From Novosphingobium sp. PhB165 (GTDB lineage Bacteria; Pseudomonadota; Alphaproteobacteria; Sphingomonadales; Sphingomonadaceae): a DNA stretch of 64,000 nucleotides. Positions 35,592 through 44,791 of this stretch are shown here, piece after piece. The translations under genes and the position numbers were made by a program. The stretch lies in contig NZ_SLVB01000002.1 in NCBI RefSeq assembly GCF_004341845.1, forward strand, positions 620,001 to 684,000, written 5' to 3'. Below the pieces are notes generated by a model. The model did no database searches and had not been told where the DNA came from. It saw only the letters and a program-made list of their open reading frames with translations. Within the stretch, counting starts at the first letter, position 1, and each line of letters begins with the position of its first letter.

Positions 35592-36407
35592 TCATGTTTG
35601 CAGGCCGTGCCGCCGCAGCACGCCGCGAACGGTGTCGAGCACCTCACGGTAAGGCCGCGTGGCATCGACATCGACGATCTGCGCGCCGCCAAAGCGCAAA
35701 GTCGGCATCACGGCAAGCTTCTTTTCCAACATCGCACGCTCATGATCGGCCTTGCGGCCCATCGCGGTGTCGACATCGACATTGAGCCGGATCACCACGG
35801 TGGGGCGATAGGCTGCCATGCCGTCGTACAATGCACGCTCCCGCGAAGCGAGCCGTTCGACCAGCGCCGAGCCCTTGCGCATCCACGACAGGCCCGGTCC
35901 GTCGAAGCTGCCGGGGATTTCGGCCTGCGGGTAGCGATCGGTCACCACTTGCACGCCCTGCCGCCGATAATCGAGAACCTTGCGAAAACGCCGCTGCCGG
36001 GCGAGCGAGAAGGCGAACATCGCCAGCGCCGTGACCAGCCCCGGCAGGCGCTTGTCGGACGCTTTGCGCTCTGCCGCCCGTGCATCTCCCTCATGCGCGC
36101 GCTTGGCCTTGCTGGTCAGGAACCGCTCGACGATCCGGCCGATCAGCGGCACCTGGCCGATCTTGCGGCCAAGGTCCCCGGTACCGAGGCCGAGATACAT
36201 CGCGCGCGTCGGCGCCTGCTGCTCCAGCAGTGCCACCAGATCGCGGGCAAGCGTGGATTTGCCCGAACCGTCGCAGCCGACCAGCGCGATGCAGGGCGCC
36301 AGGGCAGAATCATCCGCAGTGACGAGCGACAGGGCCGGTCTCTGCGCGAAAGAGGAATCCAACGGAGTGCAGGACGCGATCTCGCGTGGAGACTTTTGTA
36401 TCGTCAT
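35592..36407 (-). CDS. Thymidylate-kinase-like P-loop protein, paralogue
   Basis: This 271-residue protein repeats the features of its neighbour: P-loop VGCDGSGKST, TDRYPQAEIPGSFDGPGLSW (matching DRFPQVGIPGPMDGLGL in the paralogue), an Arg-rich lid (SRERALYDGM) and RPTVVIRLNVDVD. It has an extra 33-residue N-terminus. The two genes are 36 bases apart, a tandem duplication within a polysaccharide operon. The ATG at 36407 is the first gene start of this leftward unit. Confidence 0.75.
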   Translation of the reverse strand: MTIQKSPREIASCTPLDSSFAQRPALSLVTADDSALAPCIALVGCDGSGKSTLARDLVALLEQQAPTRAMYLGLGTGDLGRKIGQVPLIGRIVERFLTSKAKRAHEGDARAAERKASDKRLPGLVTALAMFAFSLARQRRFRKVLDYRRQGVQVVTDRYPQAEIPGSFDGPGLSWMRKGSALVERLASRERALYDGMAAYRPTVVIRLNVDVDTAMGRKADHERAMLEKKLAVMPTLRFGGAQIVDVDATRPYREVLDTVRGVLRRHGLQT

Positions 36408-36653
36408 GATTTCGTTGGCCGCTCCTGCCGCTCTTCCGAAGCGGGGGGCTGCGGGAAAAGCTCGTGGGTTCAGGTCGAGCCCTGCTTCCTAGCCTGCGAA
36501 GCTGACGCGAAGCTGATGGCGACAAAAGTTTTCGGGCCGGTTTGACGGTCGCCCGAAAGCTGGCGTAGTCCCGGTTCGTCCGCCTCCGATGGGGCGCCTG
36601 AACCATCCGGCGATCCGTCTGGCAATCCCGCAAACCGACGTGGAGTCCCCCTC

Positions 36654-37322
36654 TTGCCCCGCCTGCTGATCGCGGAAGACGATGCCGATCTTGGCCCGGC
36701 AATGAAGCGGGCGCTGGAACTCGACGGCTATGTCGTCGATCTTTTCGCGCGCGGTGACGACGTGCTCGTCGCTGTCGGGGTGGGCAGTTACGACGTCATT
36801 CTGCTCGACATCGGATTGCCGCACATGACCGGCCTCGAAGTGCTGCGCGCCTTGCGCGCGCGGCGCGACGAGACGCCGGTCATCGTCATCACCGCCTTCG
36901 ACCGCACGCCGCACCGCGTTGCCGGGCTCGACGCCGGGGCCGACGACTACGTGGTCAAGCCCGTCGACCTTGAGGAACTGGCCGCCCGCATCCGCTCGCA
37001 ATTGCGCCGCCGTGAGCGCCGGCACGACGATAGCCTCAGCGTTGGCCGGGTCACGCTGGACTTCGCCGGACATGTCGCCAGCATGGATGGCGAGGAAGTG
37101 CTGCTGACCGCCAAGGAATTCCGCGTTCTCGCGCTGCTGATGCGGCGCAGCCGGCGTTTCGTTTCCAAGACCGATCTGGAAGGCGAGCTTTACGATCAGG
37201 ACCAGTGGGTGGAATCGAACACGATCGAAGTCGCCATCTCCTCGCTGCGGCGCAAGTTCGGGCGCGACTTCATCCGCACGGCGCGCGGGCTGGGCTACAT
37301 GGTCGGCGGATTGGAGGCGTGA
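36654..37322 (+). CDS. OmpR-family response regulator
   Basis: This 222-residue regulator begins at TTG 36654 (LPRLLIAEDDADLG) with GGAG upstream. The receiver Asp is in LLDIGLPHMTG and the switch Lys in DDYVVKPVD; the winged helix ends SSLRRKFGRDFIRTARGLGYMV. It is divergent from the polysaccharide kinase operon. The 246-base gap contains a hairpin at 36531-36559 (TTTCGGGC/GCCCGAAA). Its stop overlaps the kinase start (GTGA). Confidence 0.93.
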   Translation: MPRLLIAEDDADLGPAMKRALELDGYVVDLFARGDDVLVAVGVGSYDVILLDIGLPHMTGLEVLRALRARRDETPVIVITAFDRTPHRVAGLDAGADDYVVKPVDLEELAARIRSQLRRRERRHDDSLSVGRVTLDFAGHVASMDGEEVLLTAKEFRVLALLMRRSRRFVSKTDLEGELYDQDQWVESNTIEVAISSLRRKFGRDFIRTARGLGYMVGGLEA

Positions 37323-38692
37323 AGCGTTCCTCGCTCTCCACCCGGCTCTACCGCCGCGTGCTGATGCTGCTGGCGATCACCGGTCTGGCCATGGGCGCGA
37401 TCCTCTATTCGGTCGCCAGCGTGGAGATCGGGCGCTCTTCCGACGCCCAGCTCGTGAATGCCTCGCGCCTGCTGTACATGATGATGCAGGACGAACTGAC
37501 TGCCGGCGTGATGGTGGCGCGGAGCAACGATCTTGCCGGAAAGGCCGATCCGCTGCTGTCGGCCGAGGAAAAGAAGGCGTTCCGCGCCTCCTATGACTGG
37601 TGCATGTTCGCGGTGTTCTGGAAAGGCCAGCCGGTCGCGCAATCGAGCTGGGGCGCGCCGGTCGAACTGGTCCCGCGCCAGCCGGGCCTGCACGATTTTA
37701 CCGCGCTGGGTGAACGCTGGCGTAGCTATGGCCTTCCGGGCCGCGATCCCCGGCTGCTGGTGGTGGTGGCGGAACGCGACGCCATGCGCGAGTTCTCGAT
37801 CGGTCCGGTCGTGCGCAGGCTCGTGCTGCCACTGTTCCTGTTGCTTACCGCTGCCATGGTCATTCTCTGGTGGACGCTGCGCAAGAGCCTGTCCGAAGTC
37901 GAGCGGCTCGCCGCGACGCTCAACGCGCGCACGCTCGCGGATCTGATGCCGCTGGTGCCCGAAGACTGGTCGCGCGATCTCGGGCCGCTGATCGTGGCGC
38001 TGAACAAGCTCTTCGCGCGGCTGGAGCAGGCCTACGAGCTGGAACAGGCCTTTACCGACGATGTCGCGCACGAATTGCGCACGCCGCTGGCGGCGATCCG
38101 GGCGCAGGCGCAATTGCTGCGCAAGACCGCGCCCCAGCCGATCGTGGAGGACGTGAACCGCCTGCTGGCCGTGGTGAAGCGTGCCAACGATCTGGTCGAC
38201 GGCATGCTGACGCTCGCCCGCCTCAATGCGACGGCGGTGTCCGTGCGTTCGGTGGATATCCACGCGCTGGTGGCGGATGTCGTGGCCGAGGCCCTTATCA
38301 ACCTGCCGCCCGACGAGATCGAATTCACCGTCCTGCCCGAGCATGTGGTGCGCTGGACATGCGATCCCGCATCGCTCCAGATTGCGCTGGCTGCGGTGAT
38401 CCACAATGCCGTCCGCCATGCGCGGGAAGGCGGACAGGTCGACATCGCCATCATCCGCACATCCGATCACCTCGTCGTGACTATCGGCGACCGGGGCCCC
38501 GGCGTCCCTGCCGAAGACCGCGACCGCCTGCTGCGCCGCTTCGAGCGCGGCGCAGCGCCGTCTTCCGGCAGCGGCCTCGGGCTTTCCATCGCGGTCAAGG
38601 CGATGACGCTGGCGCGGGGGTCTATTGAGCTGTTGGATCGTCAGGACGGCCCCGGTCTGCTGGTCGTGCTGACTTTGCCCGCTGCCCGCTAA
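37319..38692 (+). CDS. Sensor histidine kinase
   Basis: This 457-residue kinase has transmembrane segments near 15-36 and 162-185, a periplasmic domain with WCMFAVFWKGQPVAQSSWG, the phospho-His 251 in DDVAHELRTPLAAIRAQA, N box VIHNAVRHA, and ATP motifs IGDRGPGVP and GSGLGLSIAVKAM. GTG 37319 overlaps the regulator stop. The Asn of the N box is present. This pair is the QseBC/TctDE-like second system of the window. Confidence 0.92.
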   Translation: MKRSSLSTRLYRRVLMLLAITGLAMGAILYSVASVEIGRSSDAQLVNASRLLYMMMQDELTAGVMVARSNDLAGKADPLLSAEEKKAFRASYDWCMFAVFWKGQPVAQSSWGAPVELVPRQPGLHDFTALGERWRSYGLPGRDPRLLVVVAERDAMREFSIGPVVRRLVLPLFLLLTAAMVILWWTLRKSLSEVERLAATLNARTLADLMPLVPEDWSRDLGPLIVALNKLFARLEQAYELEQAFTDDVAHELRTPLAAIRAQAQLLRKTAPQPIVEDVNRLLAVVKRANDLVDGMLTLARLNATAVSVRSVDIHALVADVVAEALINLPPDEIEFTVLPEHVVRWTCDPASLQIALAAVIHNAVRHAREGGQVDIAIIRTSDHLVVTIGDRGPGVPAEDRDRLLRRFERGAAPSSGSGLGLSIAVKAMTLARGSIELLDRQDGPGLLVVLTLPAAR

Positions 38693-38792
38693 GTATACTC
38701 GGGGCGAGCCCCCTTCCGTCCTAGGGGCGGCCCTGATGGCATGATCCCTGAGACTCGGCGACTATCCGCCTATGTCCACAGGAGGAATCACC

Positions 38793-39323
38793 ATGAGCAG
38801 ACGGATGGCCACTCTGGCATTGGCCGCGCTTCTGACCGCGTGTGCCTCAACGCCCACCGTGAACTTCGACTCCGATCCCAACGCCAATTTCGCCTCGTTC
38901 CGGACTTATAGCTGGGCCTACCGCAAAGTGCCGAACGGCATGAACCCACTGCTGACGGAGCGGATCCGCGCCTCTATCGACACCGAACTGGCGAACCGAG
39001 GCTTTACCCAGGCGGACCCCGGCGATTTCGCCGTGGGCTTCACCATCGGCTCGCGCGACCGGGTGGAAGTGACAGACTTCGGTTCTTACGGGCCCTACTT
39101 CCGTCCCTGGGGCGGATGGAGCGGTTGGGGCGGATCACGCGTCGATGTGCGGAACGTCACGGACGGAACGCTCGTGATCGACATCTACGACACGCGCACC
39201 AAGGCGCCCGTCTGGCACGGCACGGCGACCCAGCAGGTTACGCAGAGTTCGGTGACGCAGGAAAAGATCGATACGGCGGTGCGCGCCGTGCTGGCCAAGT
39301 TCCCGCCCCCACCTCCGAAGTAG
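38793..39323 (+). CDS. DUF4136 lipoprotein
   Basis: This 176-residue protein is exported as a lipoprotein: the signal peptide ends LLTAC, with the lipidated Cys at 17. It carries a DUF4136 domain with TVNFDSDPNANFASFRTYSW and VDVRNVTDGTLVIDIYDTRT near the end, both typical. ATG 38793 is preceded by GGAGGAA; an upstream ATG at 38772 is rejected. Function of the family is unknown. It stands 100 bases after the kinase gene. Confidence 0.88.
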   Translation: MSRRMATLALAALLTACASTPTVNFDSDPNANFASFRTYSWAYRKVPNGMNPLLTERIRASIDTELANRGFTQADPGDFAVGFTIGSRDRVEVTDFGSYGPYFRPWGGWSGWGGSRVDVRNVTDGTLVIDIYDTRTKAPVWHGTATQQVTQSSVTQEKIDTAVRAVLAKFPPPPPK

Positions 39324-39343
39324 AAGGGCGGCGGGGGCCCTGC

Positions 39344-40558
39344 TCAAAAGGCCTCGGCAATACCCAGATAGACCGCTCTGGAATCCCGGCCGACCGCCAG
39401 ATCCAGACGCAGGTTGATATTGGTCTTGCGCGAGGGCTGATAGCGCAGGCCCACGCCGCCTGCGGGAAGGAACTTGGTATCGTCCAGCCGGTCCAGACGC
39501 GGCGCGGTTCCGCCGATGCCGCCGAAAGCCACCGCGCCGAACCGGCCGAACAGTTGCCGCCGCCATTCGACCTGCATGGCCCAGCTCGCACGGTCGCGGT
39601 AGCGTCCGGTCTTGTAGCCCCTGAGGTCGTTCTTCTGCCCATAGAGGCACAAGTCATAGAACGGCGCACCGGACGAAGCACCGCAGAGGCCCCCGTGCAA
39701 CGCCCAGACCGTCTTGCTTCCGCTCGGCACGTACCAGCTGACTCCGGCCGTCAACTTGCGCGAAGTGAAGTCTCCCCCCAGCACTTTCAGGCTCAACAGC
39801 CATTCGGCATGGGCATAGACACCGTGCCGTGGATTGAGTGAATTGTCCCGCGTGTCGTAAGTCACGACGGGGCCGATCTGGGCAAGGTCGGTGTTCTCCT
39901 GACCCGGCGGGATCGCCAGATCCGGATAGGTCGGATCGAGGTCCTTCTGCGTGGCATCGACGCTGGCGTAGAACATCCGCACGCCGGCATAGAGCCCCGG
40001 CGCCACTCGCATCTGCCCCTGAAGCCGGACCACCGCGATCTTCTGGTGCAGGTTCGTGGAGATATTGCGATCCCCCGCCTCGGGTCCGATGCCGTAGTAG
40101 TCCATGACCAGATCGCCTGCACCCACGGCCGCATTCAGGCGGTAGCGATCGCCGTCCAGCGACATGCTGTGAAAGCCGCCCACCAGCCAGTTGCCGTTGC
40201 TGGTCTTCATCGCCGCGCCGCCGGTGATCCACGGCGACGGCGCGTTGTTGGGGTTGTAGAAGGCAACACCGGCCACGACCAGTCCCGTGCCGAGCGTGGG
40301 ATTGGTGATCGGCAACGGTACGGCAAGGATGTCCTTTCCGCTCTTGCCGGGGGCTTCCTTGCCGCTCACGGCTCTGGCGACCGCTTCGGCCTGTTCGTCC
40401 ATATCGTCGATCTGGTCGCCCGGTCCGTCGGCCAGCGCGGGCGTGCTGACGCAGACCAGCATCGGCACGATGAGACAGCCCAAGCCCCGGCGCCGCGCGA
40501 GGGGTCCGCGAATGCGGGCCCACGCGTGTGGGCCCGGCGATGGCTGGTTGGCTGGCAT
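39344..40558 (-). CDS. BamA/TamA-like outer-membrane barrel protein
   Basis: This 404-residue protein has a signal peptide (about residues 20-43, ending TPALADG) and a C-terminal 16-strand-type barrel with the BamA-like pattern: VVTYDTRDNSLNPRHGVYAH, LRGYKTGRYRDRASWAMQVE (LRGY is a family signature) and a C-terminal aromatic residue (F). Without POTRA repeats it is a surface-antigen-type family member rather than BamA itself. ATG 40558 is chosen over the 26-residue-longer frame. It is divergent from a similar barrel gene. Confidence 0.8.
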   Translation of the reverse strand: MPANQPSPGPHAWARIRGPLARRRGLGCLIVPMLVCVSTPALADGPGDQIDDMDEQAEAVARAVSGKEAPGKSGKDILAVPLPITNPTLGTGLVVAGVAFYNPNNAPSPWITGGAAMKTSNGNWLVGGFHSMSLDGDRYRLNAAVGAGDLVMDYYGIGPEAGDRNISTNLHQKIAVVRLQGQMRVAPGLYAGVRMFYASVDATQKDLDPTYPDLAIPPGQENTDLAQIGPVVTYDTRDNSLNPRHGVYAHAEWLLSLKVLGGDFTSRKLTAGVSWYVPSGSKTVWALHGGLCGASSGAPFYDLCLYGQKNDLRGYKTGRYRDRASWAMQVEWRRQLFGRFGAVAFGGIGGTAPRLDRLDDTKFLPAGGVGLRYQPSRKTNINLRLDLAVGRDSRAVYLGIAEAF

Positions 40559-40596
40559 CCCGCTTATCAGCCTAGGCCCTTCCCGCAGGCCATATA

Positions 40597-40616
40597 ATCG
40601 GAAATTACCCTGAGCT
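40597..40616. promoter_or_regulatory. GGAAATTACCCTGAG motif between two divergent barrel genes
   Basis: ATCGGAAATTACCCTGAG at 40597-40614 closely matches motifs upstream of the formylglycine-enzyme gene (46012-46051) and the DUF202 gene (46841-46860). It is 38 bases before the left barrel start and 120 bases before the right one. It may be a shared operator; this is inference from recurrence. Confidence 0.4.
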
Positions 40617-40735
40617 TGCCGGGCATATCGCCGCAACGCGGTAAAAGATCATGCCAGTACCTCGCAATCTCAGGTGAACTACCGATAGGTCGCCGCCCCA
40701 AGCGCTTTAAGCTTTGAAGTTCCGCAGCTTCATCC

Positions 40736-42037
40736 ATGGCAGGGGGCGACGATTTCGGCATGGCACCACGGCAACACCGTTCGCTCGCACGAGTGCTCGC
40801 CCGGCTTGGCGCCGGTTCGCTACTCGTCTTTCCCGCAAGCCTCGCATGGGCGCAGGCGGCCCCTGCCCCCGGTACGCAGCCGGTGACGGCCACGACCGAC
40901 GGACCTGCCGACACTTCCGCCGATACCACGGCCGACGGGGCAGCCCCTCAACCCAAGAAGGAATCGAAATTCCACCGGATGTTCTTCGACGAGAAGGACG
41001 GCAAGTTCGACTTCTCGAACACGCTTGCCAAAGGTGGTTTCCTGCCGATGCCGGTCATCATCACCGAACCGGCGGTGGACGGTGGCTTCGGCCTCATCGC
41101 CCAGTTCATCAAGCTGCCGAAAGACAGCAAGAGCGGCATAACGCGCACGATGGTCGGTGCGGTAAAAACCGGAAACGGCTCCTACGGCTATGGGTTCTTC
41201 CGCTCCGGATCGCTGTGGGACGGCGAGGTCAGCTACAAATTCGGAGTCGGCCGGGGCAAGATCAATCTCAATATCTACCCGTCGTTCCTGCCGCAGGGCA
41301 TCGAATATACCAACCGCTACGACTACGGCGCCGTCGGCTCGGTGCGCCTGCATCTGGCCGACCGGCGTTTCTCGTTCGGGCCGGTCTTCGATTTCCGCCA
41401 GCTCCATTCGAAGCTGGATTTCCAGCAGGACCCGGACGGTCCTAAACTGCCCGACAACTTCACCCCCGATTTCGACCGCAAGCTGAACACCGGCGCGCTC
41501 GGCTTCGGCGTGCATTTCGACAGCCGCAACAATGCGCTTTCACCTACCGAGGGCGTGAACATCTACGCCGAGGGCAAGTTCAACGCAGGCGCCTTCGGCA
41601 GCGACCGCGACTTCCAGATCTATCAGCTTCACGGCTACGGCTTTCATCAGCTCTCGCCGGCCTGGGACGTAGGCGCCAAGCTGGAGATCGATGCCGCGCG
41701 GGACAACTATCCGGCCTTCTTCGCGCCCGCCATCAACATTCGCGGTGTAGAGGCCTCGCGCTATCAGGGTGCCACCGTCTACAGCAGCGAAATCGAAGTA
41801 ACGCGGCGACTGAGCGATCGGTGGTCGATCCTGGGTTTTGCGGGGCTGGGCTTTACCGACGCCGGCGGCAAGCGAACCTTCGACAATTCCGGCGCGATCT
41901 TCGCCGGAGGCGGCGGTTTTCGCTATCGCATTGCCCGAAAGCTCGGTCTCGATGCGGGGGTAGACGTGGCCTACGGACCGGGCGGGGCGGTGTTCTACCT
42001 GCAATTCGGCCACGCCTGGTCCTTCGGGCTGGACTGA
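40736..42037 (+). CDS. BamA/TamA-like outer-membrane barrel protein
   Basis: This 433-residue protein has a signal peptide ending near SLAWAQA, a Thr/Asp/Pro-rich linker and a barrel with LGFGVHFDSRNNALSPTEGV, the same D-x-R-x-N-x-L-x-P-x-x-G signature as in BamA-like surface antigens, ending YLQFGHAWSFGLD. It resembles the divergent neighbour in architecture. ATG 40736 or ATG 40760 may be used. A role in outer-membrane protein or lipid handling is possible but unproven. Confidence 0.8.
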   Translation: MAGGDDFGMAPRQHRSLARVLARLGAGSLLVFPASLAWAQAAPAPGTQPVTATTDGPADTSADTTADGAAPQPKKESKFHRMFFDEKDGKFDFSNTLAKGGFLPMPVIITEPAVDGGFGLIAQFIKLPKDSKSGITRTMVGAVKTGNGSYGYGFFRSGSLWDGEVSYKFGVGRGKINLNIYPSFLPQGIEYTNRYDYGAVGSVRLHLADRRFSFGPVFDFRQLHSKLDFQQDPDGPKLPDNFTPDFDRKLNTGALGFGVHFDSRNNALSPTEGVNIYAEGKFNAGAFGSDRDFQIYQLHGYGFHQLSPAWDVGAKLEIDAARDNYPAFFAPAINIRGVEASRYQGATVYSSEIEVTRRLSDRWSILGFAGLGFTDAGGKRTFDNSGAIFAGGGGFRYRIARKLGLDAGVDVAYGPGGAVFYLQFGHAWSFGLD

Positions 42038-42048
42038 TCCGGCGCGGA

Positions 42049-42924
42049 TCAGTGCCCCGGCGGCAACGCAGCCGCAGTCGGGGCGCTTCCAAAGCTGCCC
42101 GGCGGCTGCGCCTTGATCATGTCCAGCAACTCGATCATCGGCTCCTGGTCCTCGACGATGCCGCCAGATGTCGGACGGTCGATATCGATGACAAGCAGCA
42201 AAGCGCCGCCGAACAGCAAAAGCAGCATCGCCGCGCTCATCCGCCCCCGCTGACCGGCCAGCACATAGCCCAGCACGCCGCCCGCGACAGTCTGGTAGAC
42301 CACCAGCAGGACGAACACCTCCAGCGGAACATGCGAACGACGGGCCTGCTGGCGCTTGGCATCGTCATCGATCATCTCGTTGATCGAGGAGATGTAGGAC
42401 GTGGAGAAAGGCCGCGCGACCATCGTCGGGAAGGCATCGACGGTATCCGACCAGAGCTGCGTGATCATCGCGTTGCTGCGCGCCAGCAACTCCTGCTGAT
42501 GCGGGCCGATCGGTTCGCGGGCGAGCGCGATGCGGTTCTCCGTGTAGTTCCGCAGCAAGGTGCTGATCTTCGTGCGATGCGGTTCATCCAGCAATTGCGT
42601 GCGCAAGTAGGCCGTGCCGATAGCGTTGGATTCGTCCAGAACCATCATGCGGCGCGTGTCGAAACGGTCGATCGCCAGGGCAAAGGTGAAACCCACCAGC
42701 AGTGCCAGCAACCCCATCACGGCCGAGACGATGTAGCCAAGCTCGGCATGGTCGTCCTTGGCCTGCTCGTCCTCGTCTCCCGGTCCGGCGGCAGAGGCCT
42801 TCCGACGGCGCGTGACGCCGCGCAGCTTCCACCCGGCCCATGCCGCCACGATCATCGCGCCATAGAGCACGATTCCGATGATCCAGATCGGTGTGACAAG
42901 CAACCAATGACCAAGTACCGACAT
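42049..42924 (-). CDS. DUF4239 family membrane protein
   Basis: This 291-residue protein has about five hydrophobic segments (N-terminal LVTPIWIIGIVLYGAMIVAA, VMGLLALLVGFTFALAI, then two near the C-terminus). It contains the DUF4239 pattern LVGFTFALAIDRFDTRRMMV and RNYTENRIAL. The family is related by name to bestrophin-like membrane proteins and has no proven function. ATG 42924 follows GGAG; a 55-residue upstream frame is rejected. Confidence 0.82.
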   Translation of the reverse strand: MSVLGHWLLVTPIWIIGIVLYGAMIVAAWAGWKLRGVTRRRKASAAGPGDEDEQAKDDHAELGYIVSAVMGLLALLVGFTFALAIDRFDTRRMMVLDESNAIGTAYLRTQLLDEPHRTKISTLLRNYTENRIALAREPIGPHQQELLARSNAMITQLWSDTVDAFPTMVARPFSTSYISSINEMIDDDAKRQQARRSHVPLEVFVLLVVYQTVAGGVLGYVLAGQRGRMSAAMLLLLFGGALLLVIDIDRPTSGGIVEDQEPMIELLDMIKAQPPGSFGSAPTAAALPPGH

Positions 42925-43246
42925 AGCCGCGCTCCGTTGTTGGGAGTAACAGCTTGACACCCACCCAACTTCCTCAATATCCGTATAAACCCTGGGAAAT
43001 TCCAAGAAGGGATAGCGCCGGTCGAGACCACAAAAGGAATGCTGCCTAACAGCATCAAGGCCATCGCGACTTCCAGAGGACTTTCGCAAGGCAACTCAGC
43101 AATCCCCCTGTTTCTTTCAGTCATGGCCGGGGAATGTGCATGCCGGGATAAGGGGTTTTCCCGATAGCCGACACAGTTCGATTGTCCGATGAATCCTTTT
43201 CCGAACAATTCAGGCCCGCACTGCGCGCCGCATCGACGAGGAGGCG
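42925..43246. promoter_or_regulatory. Divergent intergenic region upstream of DUF4239 and NarL-type regulator
   Basis: This 322-base gap has two shared motifs near the DUF4239 end. CACCCACCCAAC (42958-42969) recurs before the nearby kinase gene at 44870-44881. ATCCGTATAAACCCT (42979-42993), read on the minus strand as AGGGTTTATACGGAT, recurs at 49363-49377 and 55179-55193. The regulator gene has a strong GAGGAGGCG ribosome site. No promoter boxes are clear. Confidence 0.4.
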
Positions 43247-43897
43247 ATGAGTAGCCCTGTCAGGCGTATCGTAATTGCGGACGACCACGAGGCCATTCGT
43301 CTCGGTGTACGATCCACATTGTCCGTAAATCCCGACTGGCGGATCGTCGGGGAAGCTTCAAACGGAAGGGATGCACTTGAACTGATCAGGTCGACACAGC
43401 CCGACATTGTCATTCTTGACTATTCGTTGCCGATGATGAACGGCCTCGAAGTGACAAGAGCGGTGAAGCGGGAACTTCCGCGTGTCGAAATACTCATCTT
43501 CACCATGCATGATCGCGAAGATATTCTGGCGGAATTACTGACGGCCGGTGTGCGCGGCTATCTGCTCAAGTCGGATGCGACCAAGCACCTGATCTCGGCG
43601 GTCGAAGCGCTGGCAGTGCGACGCCCCTACTTCTCCGGCAATGTCTCGCAGACACTGCTTGACCGCTTCGTAGAGGCGTCCACGCGCAGTTCCAGTAGCT
43701 CGCAACTGACCACGCGCGAGCGGGAGATCGTCCAGTTGATCGCCGAAGGGCGGTTGAACAAGGAGATTGCAGGAATTCTGGGGCTCAGCATCAAGACGGT
43801 TGAGACGCACCGCGCCTCGGCCATGCATAAGCTGGATATCAAGACTACCGCCGGGCTGGTGCGCTATGCCGTGCGGAACAACATTATCGAACCCTGA
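43247..43897 (+). CDS. NarL/FixJ-type response regulator
   Basis: This 216-residue regulator has a receiver domain (Asp 58 in IVILDYSLPMMNG, acidic pair Asp 12/13, switch Lys about 107 in GYLLKSDA) and a LuxR helix-turn-helix (about residues 150-208: LTTREREIVQLIAEGRLNKE, ETHRASAMHKLDIKTTAGLV). ATG 43247 is set by GAGGAGGCG. It reads convergently, 33 bases apart, with the NarX-like kinase gene and is its probable partner. Confidence 0.93.
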   Translation: MSSPVRRIVIADDHEAIRLGVRSTLSVNPDWRIVGEASNGRDALELIRSTQPDIVILDYSLPMMNGLEVTRAVKRELPRVEILIFTMHDREDILAELLTAGVRGYLLKSDATKHLISAVEALAVRRPYFSGNVSQTLLDRFVEASTRSSSSSQLTTREREIVQLIAEGRLNKEIAGILGLSIKTVETHRASAMHKLDIKTTAGLVRYAVRNNIIEP

Positions 43898-43930
43898 TTA
43901 CAGGCCCCGATCAGCGCACTCTGCGGGGCC

Positions 43931-44791
43931 TCAGCCGCTGCCCGCGATCGCGGGCAGGACCTTCATGACGCGCAAGACATCGGCCTGACGCGGCACGGTT
44001 TGCGCGCGAAGCGGGAACGCGTCGCGGTCTTCGAACAGGGCGGCGTCCATCGCGCAATCGTCGCCAAGCCGTCGCGGCGCGATCGCAGTGACCACGGTCC
44101 CGTCCTGGCTGGAACGGACCGTGAAGCGGCCGCACAGGCCCGCCATCCGGGCATGCATTCCGTTGAGGCCGACTCCGCAGTCCCGCGGATCCACCGGCGG
44201 CTTCGCCGCGTGGCCATCCGACGGCCCATAGTCGCGCACAGTCAGGACGATCCAGTTGCGCCGGGATTTCAGGCGCACTTGCGCGCTGCCGGCGCCGCTG
44301 TGCTTGAAGACGTTCATCAACGCGGCCTGTGCCACGCGGAACAGGGACAGCTCCGTTTCGTGGCAGGCGCCGGGTTTATAACCATAAGTGTCGAATTCCA
44401 CGTCGATCCCGGTGCGCGCGGCCATGCCGGAGACGAGCGTATCCAGCGCGTCGGCTAGTCCCAATACCTCCAGTTCGGGCGGATGCAGCAGATAGCTGAA
44501 ACAGCGGATCTGCCGCTGGAGTTCGTCGATCGTGCTTTTCGCGCTGCGATGTGCACGCTCGCGATACTCGGCCCTGCCGTCGTGCAGGGACTGCAATTCG
44601 AGTTCCAGGATGAAAAGGTGCTGCGCCAGCACGTCATGAAGATCGCGCGCCAGCCGCCGTCGTTCATCGTCGCGTGCCCTTAGCAAGGTTACACGGACGT
44701 CTTCCGGCGTACAGGTTTCGGCAGCAAGCGCATCGACCGACATGTCGCCGGCCAGACGCTCGATGAGATAAGAGAGTTCGCTGAAAGCCAT
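43931..44791 (-). CDS. Cytoplasmic NarX-type histidine kinase (HisKA_3)
   Basis: This 286-residue kinase has no transmembrane segment. A short N-terminal part precedes the HisKA_3 dimerisation motif RRRLARDLHDVLAQHLF with His 52, then ALMNVFKHSGAG as the N box and a GVGLNGMHARM loop. The ATP-lid glycines are partly changed (DYGPSDGH), so activity is likely but not certain. ATG 44791 follows GAGG. It probably phosphorylates the convergent NarL/FixJ regulator. How the signal is sensed without a membrane domain is unclear. Confidence 0.87.
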   Translation of the reverse strand: MAFSELSYLIERLAGDMSVDALAAETCTPEDVRVTLLRARDDERRRLARDLHDVLAQHLFILELELQSLHDGRAEYRERAHRSAKSTIDELQRQIRCFSYLLHPPELEVLGLADALDTLVSGMAARTGIDVEFDTYGYKPGACHETELSLFRVAQAALMNVFKHSGAGSAQVRLKSRRNWIVLTVRDYGPSDGHAAKPPVDPRDCGVGLNGMHARMAGLCGRFTVRSSQDGTVVTAIAPRRLGDDCAMDAALFEDRDAFPLRAQTVPRQADVLRVMKVLPAIAGSG

